This document shows positions 1 through 14,514 of a DNA stretch of 18,157 nucleotides, in pieces. The DNA comes from Conus ventricosus (taxonomy: Eukaryota; Mollusca; Gastropoda; Neogastropoda; Conidae): positions 1 to 18,157 of the forward strand of contig JAFLJL010004050.1 of assembly GCA_018398815.1 (NCBI GenBank). The letters are read 5' to 3'. The notes under the pieces were generated by a model. It saw only the letters and a list, made by a program, of their open reading frames with translations, was not told the origin of the DNA and made no database searches. Position numbers and translations under genes: made by a program. How positions within the stretch are numbered: the stretch's first letter is position 1; each line of letters begins with the position of its first letter.

Positions 1-1337
1 GGGTTTTCACTAATTTCTCTTATGTCTAGTCAGTCATCTGGGTATTAAAAAACCTGACCCATCTCCCAACAGTAGGAAGGACGCATGAAGTGTTCCAAAT
101 GGGAGATATTGACACAAAACTGCTATAACACTGAAGTATGTCTTGAATATCCACTCGTTGAAGTGAGAACTGAACATACTTCAGAGGCTGTTAGTCATTT
201 TGACAAGAGGATTGTTTCCCACGTACATACAAGTTCTTAAATTTGCAACACAAGAAATTTGCAATGTTGAGAACTCTCACTCGATTGTTTGAAACATCGA
301 TGAACTGTAGTTTGGTAAGTTTTATCACAGAAATATTGAACAGGAACAGAAGACATGACCAACGAACGAGATACCATTGTGAACGACATCATGCAGCACC
401 ATTCCAGAACCCTGGGCTCCAGGAGCGTAGTTCAAAAAAAAAAAAACCACTGGCAGCGAAAGGTTTGCTACACTGAAACGGGTGACCGTGGCACAGGCAG
501 TGTTCAGGACAGGTCCTGTCACACATCAGTTCATCATCCTGCAGTGGGCACTGACTCCAACCATCACACAGATGGTCTCTGTGCACACACACCCTAGAAG
601 CCCGACACGGGAAAAGACCAAGCAACTGGATCTGTCACAGGCTTGTTCATCTTCTACATAAACACAATCCGAAACTCCGTTGCATCTGGTGTAGACAGAA
701 GACCAGTACAGCCACTGGCTTACACAACGGAAAGTGACTGTCTGGACAGGTCGTGTCAGCTCCCATCACCTGCTGAGTGAAATAACCAGTGCCATCAAGT
801 TGTGTACAATGTTTTTCTTTCTGGTCATAGGAGCAAGACGATACTCAATTTCATACACAAAATAACGCGTACAGGTGGCCTCATTAGAAACTGCCCATGC
901 AGCCAGAAGTTCATAACAGTATTGCCCCATCCGGCCCCAGACTGGCCGTTCACACACCAAAACCCGTCACATGAGGGGTGGACACAGAACGACTCATCAC
1001 TTTCATCTGGGCAATGCTGTCTGAAGTCACACAGCAGAGTGTAAATGCATTTTTGTGTGCATCATCACATGTAAAAAATCGTGTCTGTGCACGTGAATCT
1101 TGTAAAAAACACGGTCACGTTGTGCTCACCATTGCTGTCAACATCGTGTCGTCCTGTGGAAGCATGACTCTTCTGCAGTAACTGTCAAGGTCATACAACA
1201 GGAAAGGTGGGTCAGGTTGGGTGCCTGGCCAAATCCATAACAACTGCAGTGTGTTGTTGAGGTGGGTGAAGGTGAGGGGGAGGGTGTCAGTGAGACAGGG
1301 AGGGAAAATACTTGGGGATGACGCATTTTCACACACG
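1..1337 (-). CDS. GRL101-like LDLa/LRR receptor ectodomain, partial and frame-disrupted
   Basis: Read leftward on the minus strand, this stretch encodes, in order, a CUB-like segment (about 1337-1115), a run of LDL-receptor class A modules (about 1075-515), a cysteine-rich LRR N-terminal cap (514-470) and the first leucine-rich repeats (411-184). The gene continues beyond position 1. This order matches the GRL101-like receptors of molluscs, where LDLa modules and LRRs form the extracellular ligand-binding part of a seven-helix G-protein-coupled receptor; the membrane part would lie outside the window. Motifs seen include CDFRQHCPDESDESFC, TRCNGVSDCVYVEDEQAC, CPEHCLCHGHPFQC and GSGMVLHDVVHN. 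The motifs lie in alternating frames, with at least ten frame changes, yet cysteines and acidic calcium-binding residues are kept. No introns are apparent inside, so it may be one large exon. It could be a working gene spoiled by sequencing indels, or a young pseudogene. Family assignment rests on recalled architecture, not on a search. Confidence 0.65.
184..411 (-). other. Leucine-rich repeats of the receptor
   Basis: Three short frames carry LRR-like sequence: GSGMVLHDVVHN (411-376), LTKLQFIDVSNNRVRVLNI (319-263), which contains the LxxLxxxDVSNN core of an LRR, and GNNPLVKMTNSL (219-184), which looks like the G-N-P-L turn of a repeat. Each lies in a frame different from the one before. The solenoid should continue past the left edge of the window; the sequence from 183 to 1 remains largely open in one frame but has no clear repeat. 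Confidence 0.55.
470..514 (-). other. Cysteine-rich LRR N-terminal cap (LRRNT)
   Basis: CPEHCLCHGHPFQC matches the C-x3-C-x-C-x6-C pattern of LRRNT caps that precede leucine-rich repeat solenoids. It follows the last LDLa module without a gap. About 25 bases further on, a run of 13 A on the plus strand (434-446) coincides with the next frame change. Confidence 0.7.
515..616 (-). other. LDL-receptor class A module (last before LRRs)
   Basis: The frame reads PCRASRVCVHRD and then LCDGWSQCPLQDDELMC, a standard LDLa core with the D-D-E-L acidic motif and final cysteine. It joins directly to the LRR cap in the same frame. This junction is the clearest piece of architecture in the window. Confidence 0.75.
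622..729 (-). other. LDL-receptor class A module
   Basis: The frame reads RCVSQW, then TRCNGVSDCVYVEDEQAC. Cysteine spacing and the E-D-E acidic block are those of an LDLa module. The frame ends just after the last cysteines, where an indel near 615 shifts the reading to the next module. Confidence 0.7.
731..808 (-). other. Linker between LDLa modules of the receptor
   Basis: A short open stretch reads LDGTGYFTQQVMGADTTC and then PDSHF, in a frame different from both neighbours. I recognise this kind of segment as the linker preceding the last LDLa pair in GRL101-like proteins. It shows that coding sequence is continuous between the modules, with no intron. An apparent GT dinucleotide after CAG near 768 is read through in a sensible frame, so I do not take it as a splice site. 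Confidence 0.5.
940..1075 (-). other. LDL-receptor class A module (first clear copy)
   Basis: The reading starts with FTCDD in one frame and moves by an indel near 1050 to a second frame that gives CDFRQHCPDESDESFC, followed by VHPSCDGFWCVNGQ. The D-x-S-D-E block with flanking cysteines is the calcium-binding signature of LDLa modules. The last part begins the next LDLa module, which becomes unreadable in this frame after about 940. Its probable end, EATCTRYF, is at 883-860 in a third frame. Confidence 0.7.
1115..1337 (-). other. CUB-like N-terminal segment of the receptor
   Basis: One frame is open here and reads like a secreted beta-rich domain, with paired cysteines (SVCENAS, PPCLTDTLPL) followed by LQLLWIWPGTQPDPPFLLYD. 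Position upstream of the first LDLa module is where GRL101-like proteins carry CUB-like domains, so that is the best guess. The frame ends at a stop near 1115. The next 50 bases continue the protein-like reading in a different frame (NVTVFFTRFTC). The domain identity is tentative because no diagnostic CUB motif is complete. Confidence 0.4.
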
Positions 1338-1356
1338 CTGTATGTAAAAAAATGAA
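1338..1356 (-). other. Candidate 3' splice site of the receptor exon
   Basis: On the minus strand a T-rich stretch is followed by ACATACAG and then the coding start of the CUB-like segment. A polypyrimidine tract ending in CAG is the expected acceptor form. It sits just where the protein-like reading fades. The exon would begin at 1337. Confidence 0.4.
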
Positions 1357-2609
1357 ATAAGCCCAACCCACGCTAATCAATTACACCCGGGAATGCCCTT
1401 GAGGGATAATATCGCAAACCACTCTAAAAATGGTAATGTTATAACAAATGGGTCAAACCAAACACAAAATTTAATTCATGAAAGGCAAATACTACAACCT
1501 GACCGAATACCTAAGTAATTCGAGCAAAAAATGATTTTAAACATACTTGAAATGTTTCTTTTCCTCGCATGTTCTTATTGAACTAGTCTTTCCCCCCCCT
1601 CATCTGGGTTGAAAGAAATATTTTATGTTTACACTTCCCTCCATTGACATCAAAAACATTTGCTTCGTGAAGCCCCCAAAACCCGGAGCCAGGACACTGA
1701 AGGGCATGTTCTTTTTCATCACGTCCACTTACACTCTGGCTTTAGGCACAGTGCTGTGATTAAAATGTCGAATAATGACCACGAACATTTTTAAAACTGC
1801 TGGGCACCCTTTTGGGGGCCGACATTCACCAATAGAAAAAAATACAATCTGAAATAATATTTTCGTCATCACTTCGAGAATCCCAAAATTTCAAGACAAA
1901 ATTTCGAAAACAAAAACTTAGGAAAGGATCAAGGGTATTTTTTTTTCAAACTGAGGTGTGTACTTGGGGTTTTGTATGCAACTGTCACGGAATTGCCTTT
2001 GGGGTTTTGAATCCCTGCTGAATGCTGATGAGGACAACACAGGGGGTGGGACCCTCAGTGTTTTCTCTCTGCACAGCCCTGGTGCAAACAAAGCCGGCAT
2101 TTCACAAATCCAGAGTACTGCGAACGCATTTTTTGAATATATTATGGGGGAGCAACTGAAATCAGTTTTATCTCAGGATTGTTAAAGTTATTATTGACAG
2201 ATAGTCTCTATTTTACCTAATGAACCATCTGAATTTTTATACTCGATCTTTTTAAAACATTTAAAATGCTTTAACTCCCTGCATATTTCCCAGTGCCGAG
2301 AATTTCACTCGTACCCTAAATCGTTTGACTCGGGCCCGCACGTTCCACCCGGGGACTTGTACACCACCTACAGAAAGATAGGCATCCTCACACACCCCGT
2401 ACACCATCCCTGGGGGGGCTTAAACTGGGGTAAATTGTTCCACAGCCCTGACACATTCCTGCAGGGCATGTGCTGGTGGCTTTCTGATTCAATGTTCTAC
2501 ACCCGGACAGAGGCACTAAAGTTCTCTGCCCAAAGGGTACGCCCTTTCATGATTTTTGACTCGTGGATCTGTACCAACAAAAAAAATTTATAATATATAC
2601 ATTTTATAT
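1357..2609. other. Non-coding stretch, probable intron or flank
   Basis: I see no conserved protein domain here. A modest stretch around 2290-2590 is more GC-balanced and has short open readings on both strands, including cysteine- and tryptophan-containing ones, so an upstream exon of the minus-strand receptor is possible, but no motif supports it. The remainder is AT-rich with T and A runs. Confidence 0.4.
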
Positions 2610-2610
2610 G

Positions 2611-2679
2611 CGTGCGTGTGTGTGTGTGGTGTGTGTGGTGGTGTGTGTGTGTGTGTGTTTTGGTGTGTGGTTTGGTGTG

Positions 2680-2714
<35 letters not shown>

Positions 2715-2732
2715 GGGGGTGGTGTGTGGTGT
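2611..2732. repeat. Interrupted (GT)n microsatellite
   Basis: An alternating GT tract of about 120 bases with GG and TTTT interruptions. It is preceded by a short TA-rich segment. Open frames across it (Val-Cys on one strand, Thr-His on the other) are products of the dinucleotide repeat and not genes. Confidence 0.95.
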
Positions 2733-4400
2733 TTTTGGTTAGTGGAGGAAAAAAAGAGATTACAATGAAATCAAAAAAGGCAGGAAAATATATCAAAAAA
2801 GTAAATCCTTCACTCCCCAATGGAGACCTGCACCCATTTTTTTTGAAGAGAGAACTTCATATCATTTCTCGGAGATTTTTGGGGCGGGGTCGAACTTGTC
2901 GGGGACAGGGGTGATTGAATCGGGTTTTGCATAAAATAAAACAATCAAGGTACAGCCATAAAGGGGGTAACAAGTAAAGCGAAAAAAAATGGTCACTCAA
3001 CTTTTAATAATGAAACTGCTAAAAAATTGTGCAGGACAGCCTTTTACTTGGTTACGTAAGGATACAATCTCTCACGATTGACCAAGCAATAATATTTGAA
3101 CAATTTAATCGTTGAAAAAAGCAAGAGCAGGTTAACAATTCTCCTTCATTATGTTAGTAACTTGTAAAGATTTAAAGTTAAAGGAAAAAAGGGGAAAAAA
3201 AAAGGGGGGGCGGCGCAAGAGGGGGTGGTTAAGGGGGGGTGGGTAAAAAAAACGAAATGAAAATCAGGAAAATATAGTACGACATTGTAAAATCCTTTAC
3301 ACACCGAGGGGGACCATTGAACCCACTTGAAAAAGACTGGTTTTATGTTGCCTGCTTTTCCCGCCATTCGTTCTCTGGATCAGACTTGCAAGGGGACACG
3401 GTGAGTGGTTTGTAGTCCCCTTTCCACAAGTAAAGAATACTCAAATTCATTCCATGGGATTCCCCACCCAGGGGCAAAAAGGAATCAAGTCACACTAAAT
3501 CAGCCAAAGGGGGGTAAGAAATAAAATGAAAGAAAGCATGGGAAAAAAAAGTTGCTAAAAAACTAAACTACTAAAAATTTAAGGAAAAATTTTGCACTTA
3601 TCTTAGGAGCATAAAATCTTGAATGTTAGTTTTTTCTGTTTATTTTGTATCTTCTTTTTTTCAACACAAATTTTTAACTGTATCTTTTTCAAAACCCCGA
3701 AAAAAAGTCTACGGGAAAAGGGTAGGAGCTGTAGGGGGAATGGGTTTTGACACAATATGATTTTAAAACTGTACCCCCAAAGAAGAAGTTGGTTTTTCCC
3801 CCGTTTCCACTATTTGCGTCGCTTTTTTTCCTGAAAAGTAATGTTGGGACTATTTGCATGCATTGGTAAAAACCCAAAAACAAGAAAACATTAAAAGACA
3901 AAAAAAAGACCACTGAGGGCCAAAAAAAACCCGTGCTCTTTGGATTTGGCTAAAATTTTTTTAAAAATTTTAAAAAATGGGCAAGGATAAAAGGGTTTTA
4001 TTTGGCAAATCTGCTACAAAAAAATGGGGGGGTTTGTATTAACTCCCGGTTTGGCTGGGTAACTTCCCAATGCCCGACAATAGCATTCACGGCAGTTAGT
4101 CTGCTTTTGCCAGGCCAAAGGTTTGTGGGGTGGCTAATGCATTTATAAACATTCACGGGTCCCCCAACCCACTTCCCCCCCGGGTCGGGAGAACCAGTGC
4201 AGTTTTCCCAAAACGTCTTTTCATCGAGGCCGCGCCCCAAGGAAACCCCCAAAACCCCTTGGCGTTTAGGGGGGAAGGTAGGGGGGGCTTTTGAGTCTGA
4301 CAGGGTTTAAGTATACTGGGCCCAAAAAAGGGAGTAAATACAAACCCCCTTTTTGGCGTCATATACTGTACCATTTCAGACAAAGCAGAATTCAAAAAAA
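2733..4400. other. AT-rich non-coding sequence with growing homopolymer runs
   Basis: No gene or RNA is recognisable. Runs of A, T and G of 6-9 bases become frequent from about 3180 onward (for example 3190-3240), marking a gradual passage into the poor-quality block to the right. Confidence 0.5.
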
Positions 4401-7400
4401 AAAGGGAGGGGGGCAGTGCCCTAGGGGTTCCCTTTGGGGTTACCCGAATGGATGCTTTAGCCGCCAAAAAAAGGATATCCCTTTTAAAACCCCATTACCC
4501 CCCGGGCCCATGGGGGAATGTCCCTAAAATTTAAATTTTTTTAAAAAGGGATTCTCCGAACCCCAAAAGGGCGGCCTCCGAGGGGGCCCGAAAGGGGAAC
4601 AGAGTGCTGGAATCTGCCAAGGGCCACGTCTGCCCTTCAGGGGCCCCGGGGGGAAAAAAGAGGGGGAGATCCTGGGATCCCGGGGAATAGGCATTTTTCT
4701 GACCGCCCTTGGAGAGCCACCTAAAACCCAGTGCCAGTTTGAGAGGGTCTTTCGGGGTTACGGGGTTTTAAATGGAAATAAGAAGACGTCTTTGGAAACC
4801 GCCTGGGGCGCAAGCTTTTCCCAGAGTGGGGAAAGACATCGAGGGGGGCAAAGGGCTTTTGCCCGAAAGGTGTCGCCCCCTAGTGAAATCCGCCACGGGG
4901 GATGACGAGGTAAGGGGAGGATTTCCCCGGGTTCCTGGTTTTTTGGGCTGGGAAACCCGGGAAAAAGGAACTTAAGAAAAAAACGGAGCCTCTCTGGGAA
5001 GGCAAGGGTTTTTGGGGGTCCCCGCAAAAGGGGCATGGATCCGCCCGCCCGCCCTCGCAAAGCGGGGGCAGGAGGAAGGTAGCCCTTAAATAGCCCAAGA
5101 GGGGTCGAAAGGAAGGGAAAGGAAAAAGGCCCCAAAGGGGGGGTTTTTTTGGGGACTCAAAAACAGTGAAGAGGCCCAAAAGGGGGAACACGTCTGGGGG
5201 AAGGGGGCCTCACGAAGAAAAAGCCCCCTGGAGCCCTTCTCTGAAAGGAAACTTTCCCTTAAAAGGGAAGGTCCCCCTTTGGGCCCCCGGAAAGGGTTTC
5301 TGCAGATGGCCGACCGTGGGCCCCGGTTTGGAGCACAGGGGGGGGTTAAGGTGGACAGGAAATTTCCTATTTGGAACGTTGGGGGGGCGATTGTGAGGAC
5401 AAAAATTTGGTTTTTGAAACCAAAAACCCCCCATTTCCTCCATCTGCAATCGAAAAGGGGATTTCTGTGCTGCTCGGGGCGAGAGGCCCGGGTTTAAGGT
5501 CTCGGGTTCCTAGAGGCCCCGGCGTGGAGAGGGTATTGAGGACGGAAGGGGACCTGCCCGTTCGAGGGGGAAAAATTTGGATGTTCGCAGCCGGGCTGAC
5601 ACAAAAAGCCAGGCGTGGAGGTGAAGAATCCGGGGTTTGGGCGGGGAGGGGGGCCCGAACGGGGTTCCTGACCCTGTCCCCCCCTGGTTTTCAAACTGGA
5701 GGGGGGACCCGGAAAGTGAGGGACTTGAGGCCCGGGGAAACCGGGGACGGGTGGCCACCATGGGGCAAATGAGAATGAGCCTGGGTCCTCGACCCTCGCC
5801 TTCCTGATCACCTTGTGGAGGATCGGGAAGGGGGGGAAGGCTTAGCATGAGGCCGGACCGGGGAAAGGGACAGGGCGTCGAGGGCGAAAAGCCTGGGGGT
5901 CCGGGGGGGGGGACACATACACGGGGCCAAAAACGAGGGTTTTAAAACCCGTTTGGCAAAAAAGGTCGCCCCCCCAAAAATTGGGGGTTCTGAACCAATT
6001 TTCCCACACGGTTTGAAAGGGTAACCGGGCTGAGGGCCCCTTTTCCGTGTGGAGGACAACTTGGATGGGCTGAAAAAGCTCCCGGGAAATTTTTGTGAGT
6101 CCCTCTATGTGTCTCGCCGAAGGGTGACCCCCTGCGTGTACACCAGCGGAGGGGGGGCCCCCTGTACAAAGGGAGGGCCCCGAGGAAAGTTTCCCCCCCC
6201 CCCCCCCCCCCCCCCTTTGTTAAATGTAACAACCTACCGAAGTTTTTGTCCGTAAAAGGAGAAAAAAATCGTGGGCGCTATGGACGGGAAATTTGGGAGG
6301 AGGGCGAGCCTGACCGCCTCCATTTTTCCCAAGATTTTTGATGTGAAGACGAGCAGTCAGAGGATCCCCCCCCCCCGAGGGGGGACTGCTCTCCGAGGGC
6401 CCCCCCCCGAGTTGGGGGGCCCGTCTGTGTAAAGTTCCGGGCCTGGGTTTGGGGGGGAAAAAGGGGGAACCCGGGGCCAGGGGGGATGGCTGAGCCACCC
6501 CTTTTCCCGGGGCCCCAAAACAAACCCAAAGGGCCCCCTGGGGGGAAGGGGCCCGGTTCCAGCGGGCCTTTGGGTTTCCCTGGGCCCAAAACGACCGGAA
6601 CTCCCCTCTGAACCCGTCGCTTTGGAACTCTGCCTGGGGAAAATGAGGGGAGCCCCGGGACTCCATCACCCCAAGGAGGGAGGAAAGTGTTTTTCCCGAA
6701 GTGGGGGAGAGGGGCAAGGTGGGAAATGAGATCCACTAGGCGGCGGACCTCCCCGGGGGTCGGGGAGACGCCATGGAGGGGGTGTCAAGGGCTCATGCCC
6801 GGGAAAGGTGAATTGCTGACTGGGCGAGAGCTCGCATTTTGGGGGGTTTGGGTGCGAACCCCAGAGGGAGAAAAAAGATGAAGTAGCTTGGGGGTGTGGG
6901 TTTGGGCTGGGGCCTGAGGGGGACCCAAGACGAGCCATTCGCCCGAGGTAGAAAAGGGGGCGAATGTCCTCCTGTCTGGCAAGGGGGGGCCATCTCCTTG
7001 ACTACCTTCGTAAAAAGGGGAAGGGAGCCAGGGAGGGGTCCGAATGGGGGGGCCTTGAATTGAAAACCCCCCGGGCCCCGCCAGACAAACGAAGGTATCG
7101 CTGGGGGACGGGGGGATGAGGATCGGGAAAGTAAGCATTTTTCAGATCTATCGAGGTGGCCCGTCCAATGGGGGAGGGAGTCCCCTGATCGGGGCCCGGG
7201 GGTCTCCATTTTGAATCGGGTTTGGCCTGGAATCTTTTTGAGGGGGGAAAGGTCGGAGGGGCCTCCAGCCGCCCGAGGCCTTTGGGGATTTTAACAAAGA
7301 AAACGAGAGAAAAAAACCCCGGGGTTGGGGTGGGGAAAAACCTGGGTGTTTGGCCCCCTTTCCCGGGAGAAGCTCCTCGTTTTTCCAGGCGAAGGGCCTC

Positions 7401-10400
7401 CGCCTGGGCGGGGGGGGAATTTCGCCGGGGGAAAAGGAGGGGGGGAGGACAGAAGGGGGGGGCGTTCGGGGTGCCTGGGGGAGACGGAACCCCCCCTTTC
7501 AGAACAAAAAACCATCCGGGGGTTGAGCCCCAATGCGCCACCACTGGTGGGCATCCCGGGGAAAAGGCCCTGCCTGCCAGAAAAAGGGGGGGGCCCCCAA
7601 AGGGGTGGGCGGGGAAGACTGACATTTTCCCCCCCCTCGGAAGGTGGGTCCGCTATCACCTCCCGGGGGCCCGGGGCCCGTTTTTGGGCCCAACCGAAAA
7701 TTCTGTTGGGGGGGTTTTTTGGGGTTTTGGGGGGCCGGGGGGGTTTGGCGGGGGTCGAGGGACGCCGCTTGGGTAGGGCGGGGTCTGGCTGTGGGGGAGG
7801 GCCTGGGCGAAAAAATGGCTAAAGGGTGAAGCTGGCCCAGGGTTGTGGGGCGCAAAAGAAGCGGGGTGTTTGCGCTCCTCCCCACGGGATGGGGTTTAAG
7901 ACCCAAGGAAAAGTCGCCCAAAAGCGACTGCTCCACCCCCGGGAAAAAAGCGTAAGGGCCCCCTTGACCTGGGGAGAGATGGGCCCGTGGAAACAAGGGG
8001 TCTCTCACTGCCAGGAGGGAGTTTTAAAATGGGGGGGGCCCGGCCCCCCCCTGTCCCCCCGCAAACCCCAAGGGGGTGGGGGGCCATCTTGTTGACAAAA
8101 AAAAGCATAAAAGGGGGGCTCAAACAGGGTGGGGCCTGCCCCCAGTGTCGCCCCCGGGGCCCCGAAGACCTGAGACAATGCCTCCCCCCATTTGGCCAGA
8201 GGTTTTTCCCCCCCGCTGTAGGGGAAAATGTCAATGAGGGCCCTGCCCCGCGGGTGTGCATAATGCCCCCGCCCCTGGCGATTCTGTCCCACTCTATCAG
8301 GGGTTTTTAAAAAGAGAGGTTTGGGGTGGGAGGGGGGCGGTTTGGGGGTGGCCTTAGGTCAAATCGGGGGAAAAGGGGAAAACTCCCTGGGGCCGGAATT
8401 TGGGAGAAAAGAGAGAAAAAACATGAGGGGGCCCACGCGGTCCCTTTAGGAATACCCCCTACTGGGCCCGTTGGGGGCCCGATAAGGGAAATCAAACCCC
8501 CCGGGGGGGGAACGGGAAAGTGCAAACCCCCGGCGAAAGAGGGCCCATCGTTCCAAAAAAGGAGTGATGGGCCGGGGGGGGGCATCCTTGGGGCCCTATC
8601 GCTGGGGGAGGGGTGCCCAGTGAAACGGGAAGGGCGAAAAATGTTGTTAGAGGAGGGGGGTTCCCTAACAACCCGATCAGGGGCCCATTCCAAAAAGGGG
8701 GGGTCCCCAACGGGGGGGGGAAATTTCCCCAAAAAACCCCCCCTCCAATTGTGGGTCAGTAAAGGGCCCTGAAGGGGGAAATTCAGGTTCACCTTCGGAA
8801 GGGCCATGTCAGGGGGGCGTGGGAGTCGTGAACTCGTTGGGAAGAGGTAAAAAGAGGGCGGCTCCCCCCGGGGTTCCGTAATTGGGGGTGAAAACTAGGG
8901 GCTGCCAATCCCACCGCGCCCGAGAGGAATGGGGGCCCAGGTCATCCCACCGGGGGGCCGGGTGCCCCCATGAGACCAAAAAAAGGAGTCAGGGGAAGAA
9001 ATCAGAGCTAAAAACCACTGATTCCTCTCGGGGGGAAAAAACCCCGGCCCCGGGGGGAAAGGAGGGCTGTGGCGGCCCAGAAAGGGAAGTTCCTCCCGGG
9101 GGCCCCCGGGGAACCTTCGCACCCCGGGAACACGCCTCCCCGCAACTCCTGGGTGGGGTCCGCGCCGGGCCCCTTTTCGTGGCATAGGGGTCGGTGAGTT
9201 TTACATCGCCGGCCTCCTGGCTGTGTGGGAGCGGGGCGGGAAGGGGTGAGAAAGGGCCGTAAGACTCAAGGGGGTGAAAAAATTACCCCCCGGCCCCCCG
9301 GTCGATCCTCCCCCCCGAGGGAAAGGGAAACCCCGGGGCGTTGCCCAATAGGGGGGCGGAAGAAGTCGGCTCCCCAAAGTCCCCGGACCCCTAAAGGGAG
9401 ATTGAGAAAGATCGATCGGGGGGGTTTTGGGGGCCTCGGGGGGGAGGGCGCAATCCGAGCTAGTCATGCCTGCGTACCTGAAACCCCCATTGGGTCCCGG
9501 GGGGTGTTTTCCCCCGAAGACTGGCCACATTCCCTCCACCGGAAATGTTGGGCGCCCCTCGTGTCCGGGGCCCTTTGGGTGAACCCGGACACGGGTTTTG
9601 GGGGGGAGCGTGATTTAGACTGGGTGACGTTTTGGGGGAGGTGCTACGTCAAGAGTCTCAATGACGGGTGATGCGGGGAATTCCCCTCCGCGAGTCCCCC
9701 CCCGTGCCGGGCCGGGTATTGGCAAGGGGCCCCTGGGGCCCCATGATCCCCCCGAAAGCCGGGATGATGGGGGTAGGGGCTCCTTACCGTTCCCCAAGTC
9801 GAACAAAGGGGAACCAGTCGGGGAACGGGGAAATTTAAAAAACGGGAAGGTCCTTTCTGGGGGCCTTCCCTTGGGTTTGGGGTTTGGAAAGAAGCAAAAA
9901 AAGAAAAAAAGTCGGCAATGACTGCCGATTGTCCCCTCCGACTGGGACTGACGTTGGAACTTCGATTGCGACGATTTGTGGGACCTCGGTCGGGGGAAGG
10001 GGAAAAACGGAATGATGTTCGCGCCCCCCGGGGGAACCCTTTCCCCTACACCGACCATACGCTCATCGGTGGGGGTGAGCGGTTTGTCCCGTGGAATCGA
10101 CAGCGGCCCCCCCCGGGGGAGAAGCGACTTTCCGAAAAATTTGGGGCAACCCCCGAGCCGGGTTTGTGTCCTTCACCATTTGGGGGAAATTGGGGGTGGG
10201 GAAAAAAAACCCCGGAAAAGCACGATCGCAAAAGGGGGGGGCAAAAAGGTGGATCGAGGGGTATAAAAAGCCAACCAACCCCCCGGGGGAGACACTGAAA
10301 TTGTAAATAATGTAACGAGATCTCAGTGATAGATCGAGGCAGGTCGATCGTAAAATGACGCGGTTTTGGGCCGGGCGAAACAAAATGGGGGAACGAAAGG

Positions 10401-10699
10401 GGAAGAAATTGAAACCGAGTGGGCGACGTGAAAGTTTTTGGGGAATCGGGGGTCCAAATGGGAAAAGGGGAAGGGACCGAGATTCCCTTGAACAAGGGGG
10501 CCGTAAAAGCCCAAAAATGGGGAGAAAGGGGGAAACCGGGGAAAGGGTTCCGACCCTTTTGAAGATCGAAAAGAGCGGAAGGGGGAAGCGCGAGTGCCGA
10601 GACCCAAAAGGGACAAAAGGGGAGGATGGCGTGGTTAAAAAAAAATGAATAAAGGGGGGGGACCCCAAACCCAAAAGGGCCCCCCCGTTTCAAGAATGA

Positions 10700-10700
<1 letters not shown>
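4400..10700. other. GC-rich, purine-skewed, homopolymer-dominated block without recognisable genes
   Basis: For about 6.3 kb nearly every few bases form runs of 3-8 identical bases, mostly G and A on the plus strand with C runs between. Many overlapping frames are open on both strands because stop codons are rare in such sequence, and their translations are mostly Gly, Pro, Lys and Arg with no domain, signal peptide or repeat. I could not find rRNA, tRNA, known transposon or bacterial gene motifs. It may be a true GC-rich island or satellite with a badly inflated consensus, or largely a base-calling artefact. CpG-containing words such as GATCGA and CGATCG remain scattered through it. Confidence 0.55.
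6193..6215. repeat. Poly(C) run of 23
   Basis: An uninterrupted run of 23 C on the plus strand, the longest C run in the window. The minus strand is a G run, which in DNA could form a quadruplex and stall polymerases. In this context it may be an artefactual expansion. Confidence 0.9.
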
Positions 10701-14160
<3,460 letters not shown>

Positions 14161-14309
14161 GGGAGGGGGGTTTTTTTTTTTTTTTAAAAAATTTTTTTTA
14201 TTTTTTTGGGGGAAAAAAAAAAAAAAAATTTTTTTTTGGGGTTTTTTTTTTTTTTTAAAAAAAAAAAAAAATTTTTTTTTAAAAAAAAAAAAAAAAAAAA
14301 AAAGGGGGG

Positions 14310-14372
<63 letters not shown>

Positions 14373-14487
14373 TTTTTTTTTTTTTTTTGGGGAAAATTTT
14401 TTTGGGGGTTTTTTTTTTTTGGTTTTTTAGTTTTTTTTAAAAAAATTTTTTTTTTGGGAAAAATTTTATTTTTTTTTTTTTTTGTGG
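14161..14487. other. Mosaic of homopolymer blocks, probable artefact
   Basis: The sequence is made almost wholly of alternating blocks of 6-30 A, T or G with practically no mixed words. Natural genomes rarely contain this over 300 bases, whereas failed consensus calling produces it readily. No biological feature should be called here. Confidence 0.75.
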
Positions 14488-14497
14488 GGGGCCCCCA

Positions 14498-14514
14498 CCC
14501 CCCCCCCCCCCCCC
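14498..14514. repeat. Poly(C) run of 17
   Basis: The run directly follows a T-run and a short G6/C5 palindrome-like group and marks the right border of the homopolymer mosaic. Complex sequence resumes immediately after it. Confidence 0.85.

Noticed and set aside
766..780. CAG followed by GTGATG on the minus strand as a 5' splice donor
   Set aside because: Protein-like reading with linker motifs continues across the point in the same frame, so an intron is not needed.
2290..2593. Possible upstream exon of the receptor or a small plus-strand gene
   Set aside because: Readings on both strands contain some Cys and Trp but no domain motif, and no frame is supported by flanking splice sites that I could trust.
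2497..2820. Open frame with a His-Thr repeat
   Set aside because: It is the translation of the GT/AC microsatellite.
10316..10352. GATCGA/TCGATC-rich segment resembling part of a tRNA or a palindromic site
   Set aside because: No cloverleaf can be drawn from it and the palindromic words are short, so it may be chance.
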